NCBI GenBank assembly: GCA_041398825.1 | Contig: JAWKTX010000003.1 | Coordinates: 501,986-565,985 of the forward strand | Direction of reading: 5' to 3' | DNA from: Planctomycetaceae bacterium | GTDB taxonomy: Bacteria; Planctomycetota; Planctomycetia; Planctomycetales; Planctomycetaceae | DNA: 64,000 bases | Part shown: positions 9,001 to 16,910 of the stretch, piece after piece | Layout of the letters: each line of letters starts with the position of its first letter | Position numbering within the stretch: position 1 is the stretch's first letter | Made by a program: the position numbers and the translations under genes | Notes under the pieces: generated by a model | Told to the model about the DNA's origin: nothing | What the model saw: the letters and a program-made list of their open reading frames with translations, nothing else | The model's database searches: none

Positions 9001-10878
9001 GATTTCTCGCTTGTCTGCCTTGCCGTCGCCGGTGGTATCTTCCAGTCGCCAGATGTTCGGCGGCGACGCAACATACAGCGCGCCGTCGTGCCAGGTTCCT
9101 CCCATCGGAAACGTCATCCTGTCTGCAAAGATCGTGGACTTGTCGAAGACTCCGTCTCCATCCTGATCTTCCAGCATGCGGATCTCGTTGGGCAGGTTCT
9201 TTTCGAGTTCCTCTGCCGACATATTGACTCCGGCACCATCGCACACGAATAGTCGGCCCCGGTCGTCAAAGCAGCCCATGGTCGGATGATTGACCAGCGG
9301 CGGACCGGCGATCAGCTGCGAAGAAAATCCTTCGGGCAGAGTGAATTGTTTGGTTTCGAAGTCGACGGGCACAGGTGGCGGCGGTGTGGGTTCGGCCTGG
9401 GCGATCTCTTCTTCGACTCCGTCGTAGATGATGCTCTGAGAACCACCGCCGTTGTAGAGATCGTATTTGGGGGATGCGTATTTGGCGAAGAAGACGTCCA
9501 GTCGCTGACGGAGCGAGTGCAGTACGTCGGCGTGTTCCGGATCTCGAATCAGATTGTTGAATTCCTGCGGATCGTTATGCAAATCGTAAAGCTCGTCAGG
9601 GCCATTGGGATGGCGGTAGGTGTACTTCCAGTCGTTTGTCCGAATGCAGCGCAGCGCTTCGAATTCGTAGAAGACGGCGTCTTCGCCATCGGTTTCGATT
9701 GAGGCCAATGCCGGTGGGTCGACGCGAAGTTCATTGACAAAACTCGTTCCCGGTGAGGCCGGTTCGTCAAGGGGCTTATCTGCCACAATACCCAGGTGAT
9801 CAAGCAGAGTGTTGTAGATGTCATAGTTCGCGACCAGCTTGCTACTGCGTTTCCCGGCCGCGATTTTCCCTGGCTGCCGCACGATCAACGGAATCTTCAT
9901 CATGCCATCAACAGCGGTCACCGGGCGAGTGTGATCGCCCATGCCGAAGAAGCCGCCGTGTCCGCCAACCCAGCCCTGATCGGCCATGAAGATCACGACC
10001 GTGTTGTCGTCCAGACCGTTGGCTTGTAGTGTCGCAATGATGGTACCGACGCCATCGTCGATGCCGCTCACTTCGGTGGCGACTCGCTGGATCGAAACCG
10101 GGTTGTTCTGGTAGTCGCGGTTGTGAAGCTGCCACGGATGAGGCTTCTCACGCGGAAACGAGGGCAGCTCTTTGCCGCGATAAAATTCCGCATGCCGATT
10201 CTGGCCTTCGCGCAGCAACAGCCGACTCAACGAATACGGGCCGTTGTAGGCCAGAAACAGAAAGAACGGTTTGTCGTTCTTCGCTTCAATGAACTTCACG
10301 GCGTGTTTTGTCCAGAAGTCCGTCAGGTATTCGGGCTCTTTGCGCTGCTTGCTGTCTTCGATAATCATGGCGTCGTAGAAGGTCGACGTTCCGCCGTGAG
10401 GCATCGTGATCCAGTAGTCATCAAAACCTTCCTGTGGCGATTCGTTTCCGCCCAGATGCCACTTTCCCACCAGTCCACAGCGATAACCTTCGCGCTTCAG
10501 CACTTCCGGCAGCGACGTGAATTCGTCCAGCGTGCATCTCGCTTCGGGCCCAGTTTGCAGTCGGCCTCCTCGAAGGAAACAATGAACACCGTGCTGAGAC
10601 GGAATCAGGCCAGTCAGCGTGGTGGCTCGCGTGGGTGAACACACGGGGTTGCTGGCAAACGCGTTGTCAAACAGCGTACCTTCCGCGGCCAGTTGGTCGA
10701 TGTTCGGCGTGCGAATGTCATTGTTGCCGTAGCATCCCAGAGTCCATGCTCCGTGGTTGTCGGTCATGATCAGCACGACGTTAGGGCGTTCAGAATTGTG
10801 CAGCTCGATGGATGATTCAACGGACGCTGTTGTGTTTGGTGCCAGAATCAGGGGCAGGAGGGGCAGCATGGAAAACAT
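6028..10878 (-). CDS. Sulfatase - PVC dehydrogenase - HEAT - cytochrome c fusion protein
   Basis: A 1616-residue exported fusion. The start at 10878 is chosen because GGAGGA lies 7 bases upstream and a signal peptide follows (MFSMLPLLPLILAP); a longer frame to 11073 adds 65 implausible residues. Residues about 30-495 are a type I sulfatase: 'RPNVVLIMTDNHG', catalytic Cys80 in CSPTR (to be converted to formylglycine), 'GLVGKWHLGG' and 'VVIFMADQGWVGGHGGF'. Residues about 505-880 match the PVC-type membrane-bound dehydrogenase/propeller domain ('LPEGFSSQLIAGPPLVNHPT', 'DPRG'). Residues about 900-1400 contain HEAT-like repeats ('VRRQAAVAAGQ'). The end is a heme domain with CATCH near 1488, then 'GKRVGPDLTKIGASRTPKDL' and 'IMPKGLDETLTPQQIADLVAWL'. 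Separate planctomycete proteins usually carry these parts. Desulfation coupled to sugar oxidation is an inference. Confidence 0.88.
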   Translation of the reverse strand: MFSMLPLLPLILAPNTTASVESSIELHNSERPNVVLIMTDNHGAWTLGCYGNNDIRTPNIDQLAAEGTLFDNAFASNPVCSPTRATTLTGLIPSQHGVHCFLRGGRLQTGPEARCTLDEFTSLPEVLKREGYRCGLVGKWHLGGNESPQEGFDDYWITMPHGGTSTFYDAMIIEDSKQRKEPEYLTDFWTKHAVKFIEAKNDKPFFLFLAYNGPYSLSRLLLREGQNRHAEFYRGKELPSFPREKPHPWQLHNRDYQNNPVSIQRVATEVSGIDDGVGTIIATLQANGLDDNTVVIFMADQGWVGGHGGFFGMGDHTRPVTAVDGMMKIPLIVRQPGKIAAGKRSSKLVANYDIYNTLLDHLGIVADKPLDEPASPGTSFVNELRVDPPALASIETDGEDAVFYEFEALRCIRTNDWKYTYRHPNGPDELYDLHNDPQEFNNLIRDPEHADVLHSLRQRLDVFFAKYASPKYDLYNGGGSQSIIYDGVEEEIAQAEPTPPPPVPVDFETKQFTLPEGFSSQLIAGPPLVNHPTMGCFDDRGRLFVCDGAGVNMSAEELEKNLPNEIRMLEDQDGDGVFDKSTIFADRMTFPMGGTWHDGALYVASPPNIWRLEDTTGDGKADKREILVDSFGYTGNAASIHGCFKHPSGRIYWCDGYHGHEFKDKDGNVTSKRKGSYIFSCWPDGSDVRIHCGGGMDNPVEVDFTDEGDIIGTVNILYTRPRIDCLVHWQYGGAYPHREAVLDELKVTGDLLGPIHKFGHVAISGTTRYRSGGMNHNWGDNFFATQFNLGKVVRVELERSGSTYACTEREFLSCNSRDFHPTDVLEDADGSLLVVDTGGWFYRGCPTSQIAKPDIRGGIYRIVRNGMTPQVDPRGNRIDWAERTVAQLIQDLKDTRYAVREKAIEECVRRGDAVIPQLASTAKNGDILARQNAIWALTRLLGQRGESKVAIIAPGDEPRRTIARMNHDSTPGSSAANKQSLDLAKAVRDDNVDRTTQPNPATPRHSESDGYLLTSNAMSSGLSNASAGVARQAIIAALSDRDGSIRQTACYALSVLPDPSAKDALINRLNDSHPAVRRQAAVAAGQVEGDEMTAALWAQGVFSFPGEADREEDHARQYALIEQAEPDTIQKLADSSDGIRLDLINILVEKNSASKATIQQIVTALTQPRLSAHAVSLLNRVLTRAKLQQNTTLQQQVQKQLTQQLPLWLKQTSDTDRATVDSVHSAIEFALRHFGSDADVQSAINFTLSDRECPAEFKQFLLSLITDIPAIASIPQMQDTVAAAMADRDFSSEHFLLALNSARRINGDRIKQVLATLAGDPDTPPLIRAQALTAAAGQARGLPDDAFALVVDVLSASGPGSVEAARLLASSGVNAAQLEALTGQLPNAGPQQLNDLVSLFSGSLTPAQATAFLDNIENARSLNSLPALTVSEIVKRFPSELHERANALLDRMEAAEQQKLLKLDAVVGLLKNGNPAAGREVFFGEKAKCATCHVVGTQGNGELLGKRVGPDLTKIGASRTPKDLLESILFPSATIVRQYEPYTLVTTSGRSFSGLVVKDTAQEITIQQSTGDPVTVARSDVDELVLSTVSIMPKGLDETLTPQQIADLVAWLQSLR

Positions 10879-11191
10879 TCGTGGGTCCTCCGATGGCGGG
10901 AATTGATGAGGTCGTCGCATTCTGACGGTATGGATCGTGTTTCCGCAATCAACAGCGGCGGTGGAGTCGTCAGCACCGGCCACAAAGTTGGTCTTTTGAG
11001 ATTTCAGCAACCGTGCTAGGCTGCGACGGTTTGTCATCAGCACTTGCCGCCGCACTGTTTCGAGTTGTTCCAATGAAGTACTTGCAGAAGGTACGCCGTT
11101 CGCCTGCAGAAACGATTCTTCCCAACAGAATGGGACCTTGTCATACGCGCTGGAAGTCCGACAAGGGTGACAGGACGCGCTGTCATATCCG
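10879..11191. promoter_or_regulatory. Divergent promoter region
   Basis: This 313-base space separates the minus-strand sulfatase fusion from the plus-strand glycan operon and must hold promoters for both. An extended -10-like TGCTAGGCT lies at 11014-11022 on the plus strand, with TTGAGA at 10996-11001 as a poorly spaced -35 (15 bases). A GGAGGA ribosome site for the sulfatase fusion lies just inside the left edge on the minus strand. No repeat or RNA gene was seen. Confidence 0.35.
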
Positions 11192-11731
11192 TTGACGTCC
11201 CAGTCGGTCGTTCTTGATCTGGGTGGATACCGTGGAGACTGGGCTGATCAGATTCATCGCCAATACGGGTCTCAGGTGCATGTTTTTGAGCCCGTGAAAT
11301 CCTTTGCCAGCGGTATTCGCGATCGTTTTGCATCGAACACGGCTATCCATGTTTACGATTTTGGTTTGGGTGCAAAAACACGTGACGAACAGATTTGTTT
11401 GTCGGCGGACGCCAGTTCGATCTTTCAGGGGGAAGGCGACAGCGAATCGATTCGGATTGTCGACATTGCTGAATGGATGCACGACCACGCCATTGGCCAC
11501 GTCAGTTTGATGAAGGTGAACATCGAAGGCGGCGAGTACGAGTTGCTCGAACGAATTCTCGACAGTGGCCTGGAATCGAAGTTTGATGACATTCAGGTGC
11601 AGTTTCATCGTTTAGATGAAGCATGCGAAGAACGAATGGATCGAATCCTGGACCGTCTTGCAGGCACGCACGAACCGACGTTTCAGTACCGTTTTGTCTG
11701 GGAAAACTGGAGGCTTCGTGACTGTGCCTGA
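11192..11731 (+). CDS. FkbM family methyltransferase
   Basis: A 179-residue SAM-dependent methyltransferase of the FkbM type, the first gene of the glycan operon. The SAM-binding segment is 'VVLDLGGYRGDWADQI', with the acidic end of strand two in 'VHVFEPVKSFA'. The FkbM hallmark 'MKVNIEGGEYELLERIL' is present near residues 108-124. These enzymes O-methylate sugars or related acceptors. The protein is short for the family (about 200-280). Only a TTG at 11192 and a CTG slightly upstream are available as starts, because an in-frame stop lies at 11168-11170, so the N-terminus is uncertain. The end overlaps the next gene's probable GTG start. Confidence 0.82.
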   Translation: MTSQSVVLDLGGYRGDWADQIHRQYGSQVHVFEPVKSFASGIRDRFASNTAIHVYDFGLGAKTRDEQICLSADASSIFQGEGDSESIRIVDIAEWMHDHAIGHVSLMKVNIEGGEYELLERILDSGLESKFDDIQVQFHRLDEACEERMDRILDRLAGTHEPTFQYRFVWENWRLRDCA

Positions 11732-12650
11732 GTTGCCTCAAAATCGTACGCCGATCATTGCCTGCCTTCGCTACGGTGCATTAAAGAAGCATTTTACCAG
11801 GTTGTCGGAAGTCGAATTCAGTCAGGTCGACTGGCCCCTGGGTGCCCCCGCGATCGGACGTCGCCTTGCGGACCTCTCTGCGAATGATCACGTTCTTCTG
11901 CCTGCAAGCAGTCGAGCAGCAACTGTTAGTCGGGCTGGTTTGAGTTGTGGTGTCTCACTGATGCTGGCAGAACCGGAGTGCATAAAACCCAACTTTTATC
12001 GGCTGCTGCCAGCGTTTGCCCCACGGTTCGATCATGTACTGACTCACAGCACTCGTGTGTTGACGGGCTTGAGAAACGCCTTGTTTCTCGCGCATGGAGA
12101 TTCGCTGGACTTGCCGTCACACGATATGCCTCGAACAGAAAAAAACGGCCGGATTTCAATCATTGCTTCCGGCAAGGCCTACACCGTTGGACAAAGACTG
12201 CGGCACCAGATTGTCGAGTGGGCAAAGTCGCACGTGAGCGACCTTAGCGTGTTCGGTCGTCAGTACCATCCAATCGATGACAAGTCGCAGGGGCTGTCAC
12301 CGTTTATGTTTTCGGTGGCCATTGAGAATTCGCAGTCGCCCGGTTATTTCACGGAAAAACTCATCGATTGCCTGCTTTGCCACACCATCCCTGTGTATTG
12401 GGGCGCACCTGATATCTGTCATTTCTTCGATCCTCGCGGGCTGGTTATCTGTCGAACCGAGAAGGAACTTCGGGATGCCGTCGTTTCAGTTGACGAAGCC
12501 GAGTATCGGTCTCGGGAGCCGTGGCTTGAGATGAATCGGCAGCGAGCGTTGACCTATTTGAATTACCCAAAGCGGGCGGCAGAAATCATCGCCGGACTTC
12601 AGATGTCGGGCGGTGCAGTCAGTGCTGCAGAAACTCGAAACGCTGCCTGA
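11718..12650 (+). CDS. GT10-like (alpha-1,3-fucosyltransferase-type) glycosyltransferase
   Basis: A 310-residue cytoplasmic glycosyltransferase. The C-terminal half has the GT10 donor-binding signature: 'FMFSVAIENSQSPGYFTEKL' followed by 'IDCLLCHTIPVYWGAPDI' and 'FFDPRG'. This is how alpha-1,3-fucosyltransferases bind a GDP-sugar, so a fucose-type donor is expected but not proven. The start is uncertain: GTG 11718 or GTG 11724 follow a GGAGG at 11709-11713, while an ATG at 11616 would give an extra 34 residues buried inside the FkbM gene. The GTG start overlaps the FkbM stop by 14 bases, indicating coupling. Confidence 0.82.
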   Translation: MTVPELPQNRTPIIACLRYGALKKHFTRLSEVEFSQVDWPLGAPAIGRRLADLSANDHVLLPASSRAATVSRAGLSCGVSLMLAEPECIKPNFYRLLPAFAPRFDHVLTHSTRVLTGLRNALFLAHGDSLDLPSHDMPRTEKNGRISIIASGKAYTVGQRLRHQIVEWAKSHVSDLSVFGRQYHPIDDKSQGLSPFMFSVAIENSQSPGYFTEKLIDCLLCHTIPVYWGAPDICHFFDPRGLVICRTEKELRDAVVSVDEAEYRSREPWLEMNRQRALTYLNYPKRAAEIIAGLQMSGGAVSAAETRNAA

Positions 12651-12679
12651 GCAAAGGACCTGCCACACAGGGTTGAACC

Positions 12680-13441
12680 ATGGCTGCCGAAGCATTCATT
12701 ATCAGTCTCCAGCGTGCAACTGCCCGATTTGAGCATGCAGCGACGCTGCTGCCTTTATTACCCTTTGCCGGCAGTGTCTTGCCTGCCGTGGATGGTAAAC
12801 TGCTCAACGATCAATTCGTTCAAACTGTGTATCGTCCCGGTCTTCGTGAACCAACCTATCCTTTTCGATTGAGCGCCGGGGAAATCGGGTGCTTCCTGAG
12901 CCATCGTGCTGCGTGGCAACAAATTGTTACTCGAAGGCTCGAAGGGGCGCTGGTTCTGGAAGATGATGTTGCTATCGATCCAAATCAACTCGCTCTGGCT
13001 GTGCAGGCAGCCCGAGAAGTTGCAGTTGCGGCCTACGTGCAGTTACCAGTTCGGCCGCTTCCCGTGGCCTCGGCATTGATCCACAGCACTCCACATTGCG
13101 AGATCGTGCGTCCGGTCATTACGCCGTTGAGAACCTCGGGGCAGTGGGTGTCAAATGAAGCGGCAGTTCAACTATTGGATGTAACCTCCACGTTTGATCG
13201 ACCTGTGGATACAACCCTTCAGATGCACTGGGAAACCGGGGTTCAACTGTTGGCAGTGACGCCGTCCGGAATCCGGGATCAGACACAACAGCTGGGCGGC
13301 AGTACAATTGGAGCCGGGCGGAAAAATCGATCGTTGTGGGATCGCCTTTCCCGTGAATACAGACGGACGGCATATCGGGCTCGAATTGCGAGGCTTTCTC
13401 GCCGGCATTCTTCAGAAGTCAGCGACGCGCGGGCGGCATAG
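12680..13441 (+). CDS. Glycosyltransferase family 25
   Basis: A 253-residue GT25 protein (LPS/beta-1,4-galactosyltransferase-like). Diagnostic segments are the N-terminal 'AEAFIISLQRATAR', the central 'LSAGEIGCFLSHRAAWQQIV' and the metal-binding acidic motif 'GALVLEDDVAI' around residues 88-98. A basic tail (RRTAYRARIARLSRRH) may hold it to the membrane. It lies 29 bases after the GT10-like gene. The operon is then interrupted by a 314-base space containing a palindromic repeat, so this may be the last gene of a first transcription unit. Acceptor and donor cannot be told from sequence. Confidence 0.88.
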   Translation: MAAEAFIISLQRATARFEHAATLLPLLPFAGSVLPAVDGKLLNDQFVQTVYRPGLREPTYPFRLSAGEIGCFLSHRAAWQQIVTRRLEGALVLEDDVAIDPNQLALAVQAAREVAVAAYVQLPVRPLPVASALIHSTPHCEIVRPVITPLRTSGQWVSNEAAVQLLDVTSTFDRPVDTTLQMHWETGVQLLAVTPSGIRDQTQQLGGSTIGAGRKNRSLWDRLSREYRRTAYRARIARLSRRHSSEVSDARAA

Positions 13442-13755
13442 CATAGCAGCCTGTTGAAGAACGGGACTGGCTCGAGCGGGAGACCTCAAAACACGACAGT
13501 TGACAGTCGTCCAGCCTGCCTGTGCTCTGGTTATGTTTCAGTTGATGTCTGGCGGCACCCAAAGTTGCTGCAGAATGCAGCTTCCGGATTTCCGATCCCG
13601 AATGAGAATCCCGTCCGGAACCGGATTTCAATTCATATTGCGACGTTTTTCAGGAGTGATTAAGGTTCGTCCGGATGCCGTCCGAGCGACAACACGCGCG
13701 GTGACGCTGGCGATTCAGGAGTTGTGAAGGGCGGAGCCCGCACAGAGGTAAAGAC
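13442..13755. other. Intergenic space holding repeat copy A and the rfbF ribosome site
   Basis: The left 100 bases are copy A of the dispersed palindromic repeat. The remainder has no gene or strong promoter by eye. AGAGGT lies at 13745-13750 just before the rfbF start. Confidence 0.6.
13448..13545 (+). repeat. Dispersed palindromic repeat, copy A
   Basis: The left arm begins AGCCTGTTGAAGAACGGGAC and continues TGGCTCGAGCGGGAGACC, closely matching the other three copies. The right arm (CAGTCGTCCAGCCTGCCTGT and onward) is more decayed than in copies B and C. Confidence 0.75.
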
Positions 13756-14574
13756 ATGCATGTTGCAATTCTCGCTGGCGGAATGGGGACCAGACTGCAG
13801 GAAGAGACTTCCACCCGTCCAAAGCCAATGGTGGAAATCGGTGGGCATCCAATCCTGTGGCACATCATGAAGCATTTTGCTCATCATGATCAGAAGAGCT
13901 TCTTCGTCGCCTGCGGTTATATGGGTGACTTCATCAAGAACTATTTCCTTGATCAGTACAATCTTCGTGGAAATCTGCGCATCGACTTCGCCAATGGGTC
14001 CGTTCAACGTGAAAAGGTTGATAACGAGGACTGGGTGATCAACATGATCGATACCGGTCTGATGACGAATACGGGTGGGCGAATCCGACGTTTGAAGCCA
14101 TGGCTTCAGGACGAACCTTTTCTGGTGACGTATGGAGATGGCGTCAGCGATGTCGACATTCCAAAGCTCATTGCCTTCCACAAGCAGCAGGGAAAAATCG
14201 CAACTGTGTCTGCAGTTCGGCCTCCGGCACGTTTTGGCGGATTAGTGATTGATGGTCCCAGGGTGACTCGATTCACGGAAAAGCCTGTTTCGGGCGAAGG
14301 GTGGATCAATGGAGGGTTCATGGTGCTTGAACCGGCCATCTTTGATTACCTCGATTCCGATTCCTGCAGTCTTGAAGCAGACGCTCTAGAACGCGTGGCG
14401 GCTGATGGTCAGTTGAATGCATTTCGCCACGATGGTTTCTGGCATTGCATGGATACCCTGAGAGATCGCCAGTCCCTTCAGAAAATGTGGGAAATGAATC
14501 AGGCTCCGTGGAAAACCTGGGATCAGTCCCCGGGCCCCAGACTGCGCGTGGTCCCTGAACGCCGGGTCGCATGA
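13756..14574 (+). CDS. rfbF: Glucose-1-phosphate cytidylyltransferase
   Basis: A 272-residue nucleotidyltransferase that makes CDP-glucose from CTP and glucose-1-phosphate, the first step to CDP-linked 3,6-dideoxy and branched 6-deoxy sugars. The N-terminal nucleotide site reads 'MHVAILAGGMGTRLQEETST', followed by 'RPKPMVEIGGHPILWHIMKH'. The RfbF-specific stretches 'FVACGYMGDFIKNYF', 'VTYGDGVSDVDI', 'GWINGGFMVLEP' and 'HDGFWHCMDTLRDRQ' are all present. Length matches the family (about 257). The gene is the first of a run of nucleotide-sugar genes, directly ahead of rfbG. Confidence 0.95.
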   Translation: MHVAILAGGMGTRLQEETSTRPKPMVEIGGHPILWHIMKHFAHHDQKSFFVACGYMGDFIKNYFLDQYNLRGNLRIDFANGSVQREKVDNEDWVINMIDTGLMTNTGGRIRRLKPWLQDEPFLVTYGDGVSDVDIPKLIAFHKQQGKIATVSAVRPPARFGGLVIDGPRVTRFTEKPVSGEGWINGGFMVLEPAIFDYLDSDSCSLEADALERVAADGQLNAFRHDGFWHCMDTLRDRQSLQKMWEMNQAPWKTWDQSPGPRLRVVPERRVA

Positions 14575-14662
14575 CGGGTGGCTTGTACTGAGATCTGCTG
14601 AGACAGGTCTCTCCGATTGAAACTCAACACTGTTGCAGCAGCATACTCCCCAACAATCAGGA

Positions 14663-15715
14663 ATGGACGCAGGAATGGATTCCGGCTTCGACAAGAACTT
14701 CTGGCAGGATCGCCGCGTTTTCGTGACGGGTGCGACGGGACTCGTCGGTGCCTGGCTCGTCAAGCGCCTGCTGCAGGCGAATGCGGATGTTGTATGTCTG
14801 ATTCGGGACTGGACACCACAGTCTGAATTGGTCCGAAGCGGAGACGTCAACCGCGTGATCACCGTACGTGGGGACATCTGCGATCAGGAGTGCCTGGAGC
14901 GAGCGATTGGTGAGTACGAAGTCGAAACGGTCATTCACCTTGCCGCTCAGACCATTGTCGGCATCGCAAATCGCAATCCTGTCTCCACTTTCGAAGCCAA
15001 CATCGGCGGCACATGGAAATTGCTGGAGGCCTGCCGTCGCAGCCCGCGTGTGAAACAGGTTGTGATGGCTTCCTCCGATAAAGCCTATGGCGAAGCGAAA
15101 GTGCTTCCGTACACAGAAGAAACTCCTTTGAACGGTCAGCATCCGTACGACGTTAGCAAGTCGTGCAGTGATCTTCTGGCACAAACCTACGCTCACAGTT
15201 ACCAGCTTCCCGTGTGCATCACACGATGCGGCAACTTCTACGGAGGCGGAGACCTGAACTGGAATCGCATTGTCCCGGGGACCATTCGCTCGGTTCTGCG
15301 GGGCCAGGCACCTGTGATTCGTTCCGATGGTAGTTTCGTTCGGGATTATTTCTACGTCGAAGACGGGGCAGCAGCCTACATGCATCTGGCGGAGCAAATG
15401 GAGCTACGTCCGGAACTCGCCGGCGAAGCCTTCAATCTTTCCACCGAGATTCAGGTTTCGGTGCTGGATCTCGTCAATCGGGTACTGAAGGCGATGGGCA
15501 GTTCGCTTGAGCCTGTCGTGCTCGGCGAAGCTTTCAATGAAATCAAACATCAATATCTGGACGCAAGCAGGGCTCGTAATGTCCTTGGTTGGAGTCCGTT
15601 GTTTTCCCTGGACGAAGGATTGACCAGGACAGTCGCATGGTACACCAACTATTTTCTCCAGCAGAACCAACCGCCTCTTCGTGTTCATGCCGATCATGTG
15701 GGCAAGGCAGCCTGA
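14663..15715 (+). CDS. rfbG: CDP-glucose 4,6-dehydratase
   Basis: A 350-residue extended short-chain dehydrogenase that converts CDP-glucose to CDP-4-keto-6-deoxyglucose. The cofactor site is 'VFVTGATGLVGAWLVKRLL' (GxxGxxG). The catalytic region has 'VVMASSDKAYGE' and the YxxxK in 'HPYDVSKSCSDLLAQTY'. 'RCGNFYGGGDLNWNRIVPG' is typical of RfbG. The start is not settled: ATG 14663 is given, ATG 14675 would begin MDSGFDKNFWQ (closest to the family), and a TTG at 14633 is also possible; none has a well-placed ribosome site. The 3' end overlaps the next gene by 79 bases. Confidence 0.93.
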   Translation: MDAGMDSGFDKNFWQDRRVFVTGATGLVGAWLVKRLLQANADVVCLIRDWTPQSELVRSGDVNRVITVRGDICDQECLERAIGEYEVETVIHLAAQTIVGIANRNPVSTFEANIGGTWKLLEACRRSPRVKQVVMASSDKAYGEAKVLPYTEETPLNGQHPYDVSKSCSDLLAQTYAHSYQLPVCITRCGNFYGGGDLNWNRIVPGTIRSVLRGQAPVIRSDGSFVRDYFYVEDGAAAYMHLAEQMELRPELAGEAFNLSTEIQVSVLDLVNRVLKAMGSSLEPVVLGEAFNEIKHQYLDASRARNVLGWSPLFSLDEGLTRTVAWYTNYFLQQNQPPLRVHADHVGKAA

Positions 15716-16899
15716 TCCCGGTACTTTCGCTTGGGGCGACACCTCTTGCGAATGCACTACTGGATGTTGATCAGCTGAATCAGCCGGAATCACGATGGCC
15801 GCTTGAGCTTGTGCGCTGCCCGGATTGTTCCCTGATACAGATCACAGAAACTGTGCCGCCGGAGACGCTCTTCAGGCACTACTCCTACATGTCGTCGTTC
15901 TCGGACACGATGGTGGCCCACGCGCGAACCATTGCCGAACGACTCATCACCGACCGCGATTTATCACCAGAAAGCCTGGTGGTCGAAGTCGCAAGCAATG
16001 ACGGTTACCTGTTGCAGTGGTACCACAAGCAGGGAATCCCGGTTCTGGGCATAGAGCCCGCTCAGAACATCGCTGTCGTGGCAGAAAGCGAACGTGGCGT
16101 TCGGACCATTTCTGAGTTCTTCGGGGTCGAGCTGGCTAACCAACTCGTCTCAGATGGAACTTCTGCAGACATTATCCATGCCAACAATGTTCTTGCTCAT
16201 GTCGCTGATCTGAACGGATTTGTCGAAGGCTTTGCCCGGCTGCTCAAACCAGATGGCAGAGTTATTGTTGAAGCGCCTTATCTTCATGAACTTCTGGAGA
16301 AAGTGGAATTCGATACGATCTATCACGAGCACCTCTGCTATTTCTCCCTGACCTCGCTCTGCCAGTTGTTTCGTCGACATGATCTGGAAATTGTGGATGT
16401 CGAACGACTTCCCATTCATGGTGGGTCGCTGAGGATTTCTGCGGCCCACGCAGGCAAGTCGCCTGTCAGTGAAGCTGTCACTAATCTTCTGAAGCAGGAA
16501 GAATCGTGGGTAGACGACGCAGGTGCCTATGAGCAGTTTGCAGTACGCGTACACAAACTGCGCGACAGCCTTGTGGCTCATCTCAGGGAATTGAAGCTGG
16601 CAGGAAAGAGAGTGGTCGTCTATGGAGCATCTGCCAAAGGCAGCACGCTCATGAACTTCTTCGGTATCGATCGTTCGCTTGTTGAATATGTCGTCGATCG
16701 AAGTACGGTGAAACAGGGACGATACACGCCCGGTAATCATCTGCGTATTTTCGATCCGGACCACCTGGCCGCGGACTCTCCCGACTACTGTCTGCTGCTG
16801 ACGTGGAATTTTGAAGAGGAAATTCTGAAGCAACAGCAGGCTTACAGAAGCTCAGGCGGCAAATTCATTATTCCAGTTCCGGAAGTGCGGATCGCCTAG
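15637..16899 (+). CDS. NDP-sugar C-methyltransferase, three-domain (NovU/TylC3-like)
   Basis: A 420-residue methyltransferase with the architecture of sugar 3-C/5-C-methyltransferases: a small zinc-binding N-terminal domain (Cys cluster 'CSCRSCG', then 'RCPDCSLIQI'), a central SAM-binding domain ('LVVEVASNDGYLLQWYHKQG') and a C-terminal domain with 'RVVVYGASAKGSTLMNFF'. The segment 'FDTIYHEHLCYFSLTSL' carries the conserved YHEH seen in TylC3-type enzymes. ATG 15637 is preferred because AGGA lies 7 bases upstream and the zinc ligands need residues from here. As a result the first 26 codons overlap the end of rfbG in another frame. It probably methylates the CDP-4-keto-6-deoxyhexose made by RfbG. 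Confidence 0.9.
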   Translation: MVHQLFSPAEPTASSCSCRSCGQGSLIPVLSLGATPLANALLDVDQLNQPESRWPLELVRCPDCSLIQITETVPPETLFRHYSYMSSFSDTMVAHARTIAERLITDRDLSPESLVVEVASNDGYLLQWYHKQGIPVLGIEPAQNIAVVAESERGVRTISEFFGVELANQLVSDGTSADIIHANNVLAHVADLNGFVEGFARLLKPDGRVIVEAPYLHELLEKVEFDTIYHEHLCYFSLTSLCQLFRRHDLEIVDVERLPIHGGSLRISAAHAGKSPVSEAVTNLLKQEESWVDDAGAYEQFAVRVHKLRDSLVAHLRELKLAGKRVVVYGASAKGSTLMNFFGIDRSLVEYVVDRSTVKQGRYTPGNHLRIFDPDHLAADSPDYCLLLTWNFEEEILKQQQAYRSSGGKFIIPVPEVRIA

Positions 16900-16910
16900 A
16901 GAGTGTAGCT

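Noticed and set aside
8668..9252. 194-codon plus-strand frame opposite the sulfatase fusion
   Set aside because: Antisense shadow of the conserved dehydrogenase domain.
10879..11073. N-terminal extension of the sulfatase fusion
   Set aside because: The start at 10878 has a strong ribosome site and a signal peptide; the extension would place 65 unrelated residues before it.
14657..15397. 246-codon minus-strand frame opposite rfbG
   Set aside because: Antisense shadow; RfbG is unmistakable in the other strand.
16150..16833. 227-codon minus-strand frame opposite the C-methyltransferase
   Set aside because: Antisense shadow with no family features.
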